Assembly: GCA_002167525.1 (NCBI GenBank)
Contig: NHDV01000024.1
Span: 150,366-156,314 of the forward strand
DNA: 5,949 nucleotides
Direction of reading: 5' to 3'
Origin: Flavobacteriaceae bacterium TMED68
GTDB taxonomy: Bacteria > Bacteroidota > Bacteroidia > Flavobacteriales > Flavobacteriaceae
Shown: piece by piece, positions 1 through 5,194 of the stretch
How positions within the stretch are numbered: position 1 is the first letter of the stretch
How the letters are laid out: each line of letters starts with the position of its first letter
Made by a program: the position numbers and the translations under genes
Notes under the pieces: model-generated
What the model was told of the DNA's origin: nothing
Seen by the model: only the letters and a program-made list of their open reading frames with translations
Databases searched by the model: none

Positions 1-165
1 AAAATGATTTTACAAGTTCATGACGAATTAGTTTTTGATGTTCCTAAAAATGAAATTGATGAAATCAAAATTTTGATTAAAGAAGAGATGGAAAACACTT
101 TTAAACTTGGAGTCCCTCTGGTTGTAGATGTAGGGATAGGGGCTAATTGGTTAGAGGCACATTAA
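1..165 (+). CDS. polA: DNA polymerase I, C-terminal fragment (5' end outside window)
   Basis: The first 54 codons in the window, read from base 1 to the TAA at 163-165, are the end of family A DNA polymerase I, which fills gaps and removes RNA primers in replication and repair. The segment QVHDELVF at residues 5-12 of the fragment is polymerase motif C, whose His-Asp-Glu belongs to the palm active site; the Asp is one of the two metal-binding carboxylates in this family. The ending VDVGIGANWLEAH also matches the usual polA C-terminus (GxNWxxAH). Nothing looks broken, but the 5'-3' exonuclease, 3'-5' exonuclease and most of the polymerase domain lie upstream and cannot be judged. The next gene starts 111 bases downstream behind its own promoter candidate, so polA is probably not in its operon. 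I see no convincing terminator hairpin after the stop, only a weak GGAAA/TTTCC pairing at 202-214. Confidence 0.95.
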   Translation, partial: KMILQVHDELVFDVPKNEIDEIKILIKEEMENTFKLGVPLVVDVGIGANWLEAH

Positions 166-209
166 ATGAATTTCTATATCTCAAAAACTTTAAATTAATT
201 CGGAAAAAA

Positions 210-240
210 TTTCCCAAAGCAATTTATAATTGTACATTTG
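210..240 (+). promoter_or_regulatory. Candidate Bacteroidota-type promoter of rplM-rpsI
   Basis: The sequence TACATTTG at 233-240 is an exact match to the Bacteroidota -7 consensus TAnnTTTG used by their primary sigma factor. A TTTC at 210-213 sits 19 bases upstream, at the right distance for the -33 element (consensus TTTG), with one mismatch. Transcription would then start near 244-247, leaving a leader of about 30 bases before the TTG start codon at 277. A TATAAT at 225-230 lies close by but is not the form this phylum normally uses. The position right ahead of a ribosomal protein operon supports the call; no transcript data are available. Confidence 0.65.
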
Positions 241-245
241 CACGC

Positions 246-265
246 TGTTGGATTGATTTCCAATA
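246..265 (+). promoter_or_regulatory. Small hairpin in the rplM leader, possible L13 leader element
   Basis: TGTTGG at 246-251 can pair with CCAATA at 260-265 (six pairs, one of them G-U) around an eight-base loop. The hairpin would lie at the very 5' end of the predicted transcript and ends 11 bases before the TTG start of rplM. From memory, an rplM leader motif has been proposed for Bacteroidia by comparative genomics; I cannot confirm that this is an example. Autogenous control by L13 is therefore only an inference. The stem alone is short and could be chance. Confidence 0.35.
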
Positions 266-276
266 AATTTTTTGAT

Positions 277-732
277 TTGAATTCTTTAATATATAAAACA
301 GTATCAGCAAACTCAGCCACAGTTAACAAACAATGGGTTGTTATTGATGTAAAAGACATTCCACTTGGTAGAGCATCTTCAATAATCGCAAATTTCTTGA
401 GAGGCAAATACAAAACTAACTTCACTCCTCACGTTGATTGTGGAGATAATGTTATAGTATTAAATGCAGCTAAAATTAAATTAACTGGTAACAAATGGGA
501 GCAAAAAAAATATATTCGGCATACAGGTTATCCTGGTGGCCAACGCATATTGAACCCTACTCAAATACACAATAAAAATAATACACGTCTTGTGGAAAAA
601 TCTGTTCGTGGAATGCTACCTAAAAATAAACTAGGTGCATCCTTATTTAGGAACTTAAGAGTGTATGGAGACGAAAATCACACTCAAGATTCGCAAAAAC
701 CAAAAGTTATTAATATTAAAGATTATCTATAA
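277..732 (+). CDS. rplM: 50S ribosomal protein L13
   Basis: L13 (uL13) is an early-assembling protein of the large ribosomal subunit that binds 23S rRNA. I place the start at the TTG at 277, giving 151 residues that begin MNSLIYKTVSAN; flavobacterial L13 proteins begin in nearly the same way and have this length, whereas the E. coli protein has 142 residues. A TTG at 238 would give 164 residues, but it lies inside the predicted -7 promoter element and adds no conserved sequence. No in-frame ATG occurs near the N-terminus. Conserved landmarks are FTPHVDCGDNVIVLNA (49-64), KLTGNKW (68-74), GYPGGQR (84-90) and the family signature from VRGMLP to VYGD (110-132). The stop overlaps the start of rpsI by one base (TAATG), indicating one transcript and probable translational coupling. 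There is no Shine-Dalgarno sequence ahead of the start, as usual in this phylum. The rare start codon may keep initiation low or subject to control. Confidence 0.95.
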   Translation: MNSLIYKTVSANSATVNKQWVVIDVKDIPLGRASSIIANFLRGKYKTNFTPHVDCGDNVIVLNAAKIKLTGNKWEQKKYIRHTGYPGGQRILNPTQIHNKNNTRLVEKSVRGMLPKNKLGASLFRNLRVYGDENHTQDSQKPKVINIKDYL

Positions 733-1118
733 TGGAAACTGTTCACACAATTGGCCGACGTAAAACATCAGTTGCCCGCCTTTTTGCAAGTAAAGGAAAG
801 GGTGAAATTGTGGTTAATAAAAAAAAATATACAGAATACTTCGCAACTCCAAGTCTACAACACAAAATAATGCAACCTTTTATGGTAACAAACACTGAGG
901 GGAATTTTGACTTAAAAGTTACTGTCAAGGGAGGTGGAAGTAATGGTCAAGCTGAAGCTGTTCGACTTGCTATATCAAGAGCTTTATGCAAAATTAATGT
1001 TGAGCATAGGGCGGAATTAAAACCAGAAGGCTTCTTAACAAGAGACCCTAGGATGGTTGAACGAAAAAAGTTTGGCCAAAAAAAGGCAAGAAAAAAATTC
1101 CAATTTTCGAAACGTTAA
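732..1118 (+). CDS. rpsI: 30S ribosomal protein S9
   Basis: S9 (uS9) is a small-subunit head protein whose extended C-terminal tail reaches the P-site tRNA; the terminal Ser-Lys-Arg is known from E. coli to contact the tRNA anticodon stem-loop. The 128-residue product begins with HTIGRRKTSVAR (5-16), has the family signature GGGSNGQAEAVRLAISRAL (67-85), then EGFLTRDPRMVERKKFGQKK (99-118), and ends in the canonical QFSKR. Length is normal for the family. The ATG shares its first base with the last base of the rplM stop codon, so the two genes are co-transcribed, the standard L13-S9 pair in bacteria. The C-terminal third is very rich in lysine encoded by AAA, giving several long A runs in the DNA. 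Nothing suggests damage. Confidence 0.97.
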   Translation: METVHTIGRRKTSVARLFASKGKGEIVVNKKKYTEYFATPSLQHKIMQPFMVTNTEGNFDLKVTVKGGGSNGQAEAVRLAISRALCKINVEHRAELKPEGFLTRDPRMVERKKFGQKKARKKFQFSKR

Positions 1119-1121
1119 TTG

Positions 1122-1150
1122 GAACCGTTTTGTTTTACAAAACAATGTTC
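1122..1150 (+). promoter_or_regulatory. Inverted repeat just after rpsI, possible 3'-end hairpin
   Basis: GTTTTGT (1127-1133) and ACAAAAC (1137-1143) form a seven-pair stem around TTT. Outside it GAAC (1122-1125) can pair with GTTC (1147-1150) across a one-by-three internal loop. It begins four bases after the rpsI stop, where a transcript end or 3' stabilising structure would be expected. No uninterrupted T tract follows (ATTAATATAATAAATAATC instead), so it is not a classical intrinsic terminator; partial termination or RNA processing are possible. The stem is AT-rich and therefore only moderately stable. Confidence 0.4.
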
Positions 1151-1172
1151 ATTAATATAATAAATAATCAAA

Positions 1173-1240
1173 GTTGCTTAGTCTGCTAAGGCAGAAGTTA
1201 GTTTAGCATCTAAACAAGTCTAAGGTCTTGTTGCTAATCG
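1173..1240 (+). promoter_or_regulatory. Structured leader candidate upstream of rpsB
   Basis: The region between rpsI and rpsB holds several inverted repeats that compete with each other. Local hairpins are CTTAG/CTAAG (1177-1181 with 1186-1190), TCTGC/GCAGA (1182-1186 with 1191-1195) and GTTTAG/CTAAAC (1201-1206 with 1210-1215). TTAGCA at 1203-1208 can instead pair with either of two TGCTAA copies, at 1184-1189 or at 1232-1237; the second pairing encloses ACAAG/CTTGT (1214-1218 with 1227-1231) to give a longer bulged stem. Such a layout fits an autoregulatory leader for S2/EF-Ts, which is known from other bacteria, but I recognise no named family here. No clear TAnnTTTG promoter was found in the gap, so it could also lie within a transcript that continues from rpsI. 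Confidence 0.5.
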
Positions 1241-1261
1241 AAGGAACGTAAACTAAATAAA

Positions 1262-2101
1262 ATGGCAAAACCAGAGGTAATAGACCTGCTAAATGCAGGC
1301 GTCCACTTCGGACACTTAACGCGTAAGTGGAACCCCAATATGGCTCCGTATATTTATATGGAACGTAATGGTATACACATAATTAATCTATATAAGACTG
1401 CTGTAAAGATTCAGGAAACGAATGCAGCATTGAAAAAAATTGCTACAAGCGGACGCAAAGTTCTCTTTGTAGCTACAAAGAAACAAGCAAAGGACATAGT
1501 TGCAGAAAAAGCAAAATCAGTTAACATGCCTTACATTACTGAAAGGTGGCCAGGAGGTATGCTGACAAACTTCGTCACAATTAGAAAAGCAGTTAAGAAA
1601 ATGGCTGCAATTGATAGGATGAAAAAGGACGGTACTTTTGAAACACTCTCAAAAAAAGAACGTCTACAAGTTGATAGACTCCGTTCCAAGCTTGAGAAAA
1701 ATTTAGGTTCCATTTCAGACATGACACGTTTACCAGGAGCTTTATTCATAGTTGATACTACCAGAGAACACATTGCTGTCAAAGAAGCTAAGAAATTAAA
1801 AATCCCAATATTTGCGATGGTCGATACCAATTGCGACCCAAGAGATATTGATTATGTTATTCCATCAAATGATGATGCTTCAAAATCTATTAGTAAAATT
1901 TTAGATTTAGTAACCTCAGCTGTATCGGATGGATTAAGTCAGCGTAAAATTGAGAAAGAAGCCGCAGACGAAAAAGATGCTGTTAAAATGGAGCAATCAG
2001 CTAAAGCTGAGGATGACAAAAATAAAATTGATGAAAAAGCCTCAACAAAAAACAGTCTTAAAAAGGATGAGATTGTCGCTGCGGAAGACAAAAAAAAATA
2101 A
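1262..2101 (+). CDS. rpsB: 30S ribosomal protein S2
   Basis: S2 (uS2) joins the small subunit late, near the head-body junction, and is needed for recruiting S1 in many bacteria. The core runs from residue 1 to about 226: LLNAGVHFGHLTRKWNPNM (9-27), YMERNGIHIINLYKT (32-46), ERWPGGMLTNF (94-104), LSKKERLQVDRLRSKLEKN (129-147) and LPGALFIVDTTREHIAVKEA (157-176) are typical of flavobacterial S2. Residues 227-279 form a low-complexity tail rich in Lys, Glu, Asp and Ala, absent from the E. coli protein (241 residues) but common in this class. The last codons lie in a run of nine A residues (2090-2098) directly before the TAA. The ATG is preceded by an A-rich stretch (AAACTAAATAAA); an AAGGAA at 1241-1246 ends 15 bases upstream, too far for an ordinary Shine-Dalgarno. 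tsf follows after 20 bases, the usual S2-EF-Ts pair. Confidence 0.97.
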   Translation: MAKPEVIDLLNAGVHFGHLTRKWNPNMAPYIYMERNGIHIINLYKTAVKIQETNAALKKIATSGRKVLFVATKKQAKDIVAEKAKSVNMPYITERWPGGMLTNFVTIRKAVKKMAAIDRMKKDGTFETLSKKERLQVDRLRSKLEKNLGSISDMTRLPGALFIVDTTREHIAVKEAKKLKIPIFAMVDTNCDPRDIDYVIPSNDDASKSISKILDLVTSAVSDGLSQRKIEKEAADEKDAVKMEQSAKAEDDKNKIDEKASTKNSLKKDEIVAAEDKKK

Positions 2102-2121
2102 ATTTTTAAAAATTAGAACTT

Positions 2122-2940
2122 GTGAAAATTACTGCATCTGATGTAAACAAACTCCGAAAAACCACTGGTGCTGGTATTATGGATTGTAAAAATGCTCTTG
2201 TTGAGGCTCAAGGCGACTTTGATAAAGCCGTGGAGAATCTCAGAAAAAAAGGTCAAAAAATTGCTGCCAATCGTGCCGAGAGAGAATCCTCAGAAGGAGT
2301 GGTTATAGCCAAAGTAAATTTTGAAAAAACAATTGGAGTTATTGTTTCACTAAATTGTGAAACTGATTTTGTAGCAAAAAATGAAAAATATATTCATCTT
2401 GCCAACGATATAGCAACCCTTGCGCTCAAATATGATGACCTAAATAAATTATTAGAAGCTGAATTTAGTGGAATGAGACTTTCTGAAAAACTCATCGAGC
2501 AAACTGGTGTCATTGGAGAGAAAATTGAAATCGCAAATTTCAAGACATTAAAGGCTCCTTTTGTAGGGTCTTACGTTCACGCTGGTAATAAAATTTCAAC
2601 ATTAGCCGGCCTTTCGAGTAATTTTGAACAAGCTGAAGAAGTTGCTAAAAATGTAGCAATGCAAGTAGCTGCTATGAATCCTATCGCGTTAAACGAAGAT
2701 GAAGTGGATGCAACAATTATTGAAAAAGAGATTGAAATAGCAAAAGAGCAATTAAGACAAGAAGGTAAACCTGAAGGTATGCTCGACAACATTGCTAAAG
2801 GAAAAATTAAACGTTTTTTTAAGGATAACACACTTGTAAACCAAGTTTATATTAAAGATAATAAAATTTCAGTCGGCGATTATGTAAAATCAGTTAACAA
2901 AATTAATATAACAGGTTTTGAAAGAGTATCACTAGTTTAA
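2122..2940 (+). CDS. tsf: Translation elongation factor Ts
   Basis: EF-Ts is the nucleotide-exchange factor that releases GDP from EF-Tu so that it can reload with GTP and aminoacyl-tRNA in the cytoplasm. The 272-residue product has the N-terminal UBA-like domain (about 2-38) with the family signature LRKTTGAGIMDCKNAL (11-26), the second signature NCETDFVAKNE (78-88), where the Thr-Asp-Phe lies at the EF-Tu contact, and the core repeats with FVGSYVHAGNKI (147-158) and MQVAAMNPIAL (180-190). The tail segment EGKPEGMLDNIAKGKIKRFF (214-233) is normal for the family, and the length fits flavobacterial EF-Ts. The start is a GTG at 2122, chosen because the protein then begins with KITASDVNKLR as expected and no ATG is available upstream. 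The gene lies 20 bases after rpsB with no promoter between. The nine-T run at 2964-2972 beyond the stop lacks a clear preceding hairpin. Confidence 0.97.
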   Translation: MKITASDVNKLRKTTGAGIMDCKNALVEAQGDFDKAVENLRKKGQKIAANRAERESSEGVVIAKVNFEKTIGVIVSLNCETDFVAKNEKYIHLANDIATLALKYDDLNKLLEAEFSGMRLSEKLIEQTGVIGEKIEIANFKTLKAPFVGSYVHAGNKISTLAGLSSNFEQAEEVAKNVAMQVAAMNPIALNEDEVDATIIEKEIEIAKEQLRQEGKPEGMLDNIAKGKIKRFFKDNTLVNQVYIKDNKISVGDYVKSVNKINITGFERVSLV

Positions 2941-2994
2941 AGCATTCATACCAAATTAAATTCTTTTTTTTTGAACACTTCCTCTTATAGAACT

Positions 2995-3570
2995 ATGGAA
3001 AAAAAAAGATGTGGTTGGTGTAAATGAAATATACTTTACAAAAAATATCATGATCAAGAATGGGGTGTCCCTACTTTTAAAGATAAAATATTGTTTGAAT
3101 TTTTATTATTAGAGACTTTTCAAGTTGGATTAAGTTGGATAACTATTTTGAAAAAACGAAATAATTTTAAAAAGGCCTTTGATTATTTTGATTACAATAA
3201 AATTTCAAAATATGATTTTAAAAAAGAAGAAAAACTACTAAATGATCCAAGTATAATTCGTAACCAATCCAAAATAAAAGCCTCAATTAATAACTCAAAG
3301 TCATTTATTAAAATAAAAGAATCCAAGGGGAGCTTTTCAAATTACATTTGGGATTTTATTTCAGGGGAACCTATCGTAAATAGTTTCCAAAAACTAAATG
3401 AAGTTCCCGCTTACACAGTTTTATCAGAAAAAATAAGTACAGATCTAAAACAAAAGGGATTTAGATTTGTTGGACCAACGGTTGTTTACTCTTTCATGCA
3501 AGCCACAGGAATGGTAAATGATCACTTAGAAAGTTGTTTTCGGCATTCAGAAGTAATTCTAAAACGGTAA
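2995..3570 (+). pseudogene. tag: 3-methyladenine DNA glycosylase I with an in-frame TGA at codon 11
   Basis: The reading frame from the ATG at 2995 to the TAA at 3568-3570 encodes a complete Tag-family protein (190 amino acids plus one internal stop). Tag excises 3-methyladenine from alkylated DNA and starts base excision repair. By comparison with E. coli Tag, the zinc ligands Cys6 (in CGW), His19 (in YHDQEWG) and the His and Cys of NDHLESC are present, as are the catalytic-pocket Glu40 (LLLETF) and Trp48 (GLSWITILKKR). The codon after CGWCK is TGA (3025-3027); frame and spacing are otherwise perfect, as five positions separate CGW from LY in both proteins. The position is Gln9 in E. coli and usually a small or polar residue in relatives. 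Starting after the stop, for instance at the TTG at 3091, would lose two zinc ligands. The rest shows no further damage, so this is a very recent nonsense mutation, a sequencing error, or a read-through case. It overlaps the convergent DUF3127 gene by 12 bases. Confidence 0.85.
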
Positions 3571-3933
3571 ATCGTCTTCAACCTCTTTTTTATCATCCTC
3601 TGCAGCTTCAAAAGTTGAATTAGGTGGAATTGGTGGCATTTCTGATGAAGTTTCAATTTGAAGAGTTTCAATTCTCCACCCCTGAATCGAGTTGAAATAT
3701 TTAGTTTCACCTTCAGGATTTACCCATTCTCTTCCTCTAAGATTGATACCAATTTTAACATCTTGACCGACTTGATATGTATTCAGTAGGTCGCATTTGT
3801 CTTGAATAAATTCTATAAGAATATTTTGTGGATATTGCTCTTCAGTTGTAACAACTAATTCTCTTTTCCTAAAACCGTTATTACCATAAGTCTTTGTTTC
3901 ATCTATCCATTTTATTTTTCCTAATACCTCCAT
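3559..3933 (-). CDS. DUF3127 family protein, putative OB-fold, SSB-like acidic tail
   Basis: The 124-residue product matches what I know of the DUF3127 family, widespread in Bacteroidota and without an established function. The first 95 or so residues are rich in predicted beta strands and carry the conserved stretch GREWVNPEGETKYFNSIQGW (67-86), followed by RIE; an OB-like fold is suspected for this family. The linker (about 96-115) is rich in Pro, Ser and Glu. The last residues, EVEDDLPF, closely resemble the C-terminal tip of single-stranded DNA-binding protein (acidic residues then Asp-x-Pro-Phe), which docks repair and replication proteins. Binding to single-stranded nucleic acid, or competing with SSB for partners, is therefore an inference. 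There is no signal peptide or membrane segment. The stop is TAG and the coding end overlaps that of tag. The gene stands alone, divergent from the kinase, with a fair promoter candidate at 3992-4021. Confidence 0.85.
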   Translation of the reverse strand: MEVLGKIKWIDETKTYGNNGFRKRELVVTTEEQYPQNILIEFIQDKCDLLNTYQVGQDVKIGINLRGREWVNPEGETKYFNSIQGWRIETLQIETSSEMPPIPPNSTFEAAEDDKKEVEDDLPF

Positions 3934-3971
3934 AATATTGTTTTATATATAAAAATAAAAAAAGTTTTGGG

Positions 3972-3990
3972 GCTAAAAGCAGGCTTTTGC
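3972..3990. repeat. Inverted repeat between the DUF3127 and kinase genes
   Basis: GC-T-AAAAGC and GCTTTTGC form arms of eight pairs (one bulged T at 3974) around AG at 3981-3982. It lies in the 98-base divergent spacer and would overlap the predicted DUF3127 transcription start. A dimeric regulator's operator or a short RNA hairpin in the DUF3127 leader are both possible. No T tract follows directly on either strand, so it is not a standard terminator. Confidence 0.45.
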
Positions 3991-3991
3991 A

Positions 3992-4021
3992 CTAATTTAC
4001 TATATTAATTATCTAGTTCAA
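3992..4021 (-). promoter_or_regulatory. Candidate promoter of the DUF3127 gene
   Basis: On the minus strand TTG (4021-4019) is followed after 19 bases by TAAATTAG (3999-3992). This matches the flavobacterial pattern TTG-N17-23-TAnnTTTG with one mismatch in the -7 element. Transcription would begin near 3986-3988, inside the inverted repeat at 3972-3990, giving an untranslated leader of just over 50 bases. For the divergent kinase gene no equally good match was found on the plus strand; the nearest is TTTG (3966-3969) with TAATTTAC (3993-4000), which is weak. Confidence 0.45.
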
Positions 4022-4031
4022 GAACTTCCTT

Positions 4032-5189
4032 ATGAAGCAATCAAATAATTTCAATTTTAAAGCCAAGAATACTTGGGTGATTTTTACTTTTATTCTTGTT
4101 ATTTTGATTTTATGGAATACAAATGCTCTTTTCAATAGTTTAAGCCTCCAAGAAAGAAGTAAAATGGAATTGTGGGCAATGGCTCAAAAAGAATACATAA
4201 AAAACCCAACTCTAAGCAATCTCACGTTTGAAGTTCTCCAACGTTCTGGAACAAATCCAATAATTCAAGTAGATGAATTTGATAAAATCATAGAAATCAG
4301 AAATGTCGATTGGGATAGTAAAAAAGAAGACTCAATAAAACTTTACAACATATTATCTAATCTAAGAAAAGAAAATGACCCTATAAGTATTCAATATGAA
4401 AACGAAAAAGGTGAGTTGATAATCAATCAAAAATTATATTATGGAAACTCTTCAATACTTAAAAAACTTCAATATTATCCTCTTGCTTTATTATTGATAA
4501 TTTTCCTTTTTGGAGCTGTACTTTATTTTGTTTTAAAAACTTCTCGAGTCGCCGAACAAAATAAACTTTGGGCAGCTATGGCAAAAGAGACGGCACATCA
4601 ATTAGGTACTCCATTAAGTTCAATGATGGGCTGGATTTCATTATTAAAAGAAAAAGAGTCTTTGCCAATTAAGGAAATAGAAAAAGACATTAAACGCCTT
4701 AATTTGATTAGTGACCGATTTTCAAAAGTAGGATCTATTCCTAATTTAGAGCCTCAAGTAATTAATTCTGTAATAGAACAAACCACTTTATATCTTAAAA
4801 AAAGAAGTTCTGAGCACATTTTATTTGAGATTAAACTCCCTCAAAAGGAAGTTATATTGCCTTTCAATTCTCAATTAATAAGCTGGACACTTGAAAATTT
4901 AATAAAAAATGGAATTGACGCTATGAAAGGAAAAGGTAGATTAAGTATTCAAATGATTGAACAAAAAAGTAAAGTTGAAATATATGTTTGTGATTCAGGT
5001 AGTGGAATAAAAGATGAACTTCTAACAAGTATTTTTAATCCAGGTTTTACAACAAAAAAACGTGGTTGGGGACTTGGTCTTTCTCTTGCAAAGAGAATTG
5101 TTGAGGATTTTCATAATGGGAGAATTACAGTAAATAAAAATGGACAATCCCAAGGAACATGTTTCCAAATTCTTTTAAACAAATCGTAG
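4032..5189 (+). CDS. Membrane-bound sensor histidine kinase, orphan
   Basis: This 385-residue protein is a two-component sensor kinase. A first membrane helix (about 14-34) and a second (about 148-168) enclose an extracytoplasmic region of some 110 residues; its segment PIIQVDEFDKIIEIRNVDWD (76-95) looks PAS-like, but this is a guess and the signal is unknown. Only about 20 residues separate the second helix from the H box, so there is no HAMP domain. The H box is MAKETAHQLGTPLSSMMGW with phospho-acceptor His189. The ATPase domain shows the N box (TLENLIKNGIDAM, Asn289 and Asn293), the G1 box (CDSGSGI, from Asp321), the F region (IFNPGFTTKK, 334-343) and the G2 box (GWGLGLSLAKRIV, 345-357), so it should be active. 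No receiver domain or response regulator gene lies nearby, so its partner must be encoded elsewhere. It ends in TAG five bases before the convergent HIT gene's stop. No terminator is visible in that gap. Confidence 0.93.
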   Translation: MKQSNNFNFKAKNTWVIFTFILVILILWNTNALFNSLSLQERSKMELWAMAQKEYIKNPTLSNLTFEVLQRSGTNPIIQVDEFDKIIEIRNVDWDSKKEDSIKLYNILSNLRKENDPISIQYENEKGELIINQKLYYGNSSILKKLQYYPLALLLIIFLFGAVLYFVLKTSRVAEQNKLWAAMAKETAHQLGTPLSSMMGWISLLKEKESLPIKEIEKDIKRLNLISDRFSKVGSIPNLEPQVINSVIEQTTLYLKKRSSEHILFEIKLPQKEVILPFNSQLISWTLENLIKNGIDAMKGKGRLSIQMIEQKSKVEIYVCDSGSGIKDELLTSIFNPGFTTKKRGWGLGLSLAKRIVEDFHNGRITVNKNGQSQGTCFQILLNKS

Positions 5190-5194
5190 ATTAG

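Noticed and set aside
202..214. GGAAA/TTTCC hairpin as a polA terminator
   Set aside because: The stem has only five pairs, no T tract follows, and it overlaps the predicted -33 region of the rplM promoter.
1171..1245. tRNA gene in the rpsI-rpsB gap
   Set aside because: The size and paired arms invite the idea, but there is no acceptor stem, no GTTCRANNC T-loop and no plausible anticodon arm.
2101..2114. AATTTTTAAAAATT palindrome between rpsB and tsf
   Set aside because: It is a perfect 14-base palindrome but only A and T, has no loop, and is expected by chance in such AT-rich spacer sequence.
1950..2141. A 63-residue open frame overlapping the end of rpsB
   Set aside because: It is a Lys/Leu-rich shadow produced by the low-complexity S2 tail and has no recognisable features.
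2941..2975. Intrinsic terminator after tsf
   Set aside because: There is a nine-T run at 2964-2972 but no stable stem just before it; only a distant TTTAA/TTAAA pairing is possible.
3010..3075. Selenocysteine insertion at the TGA of tag
   Set aside because: The position is not a catalytic or Cys-aligned residue in Tag, and the bases after the TGA are AT-rich with no stable SECIS-like hairpin at the required distance.
3091..3570. A shorter intact tag starting at the TTG at 3091
   Set aside because: It would lack the Cys and His zinc ligands and the conserved YHDQEWG segment, which are plainly encoded upstream in the same frame; the frame is better read as one gene with a nonsense codon.
3945..3990. 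Minus-strand terminator formed by the palindrome and the T-rich stretch
   Set aside because: Thirteen or so bases separate the stem from the T tract, and no gene on that strand ends here; it lies ahead of a gene start.
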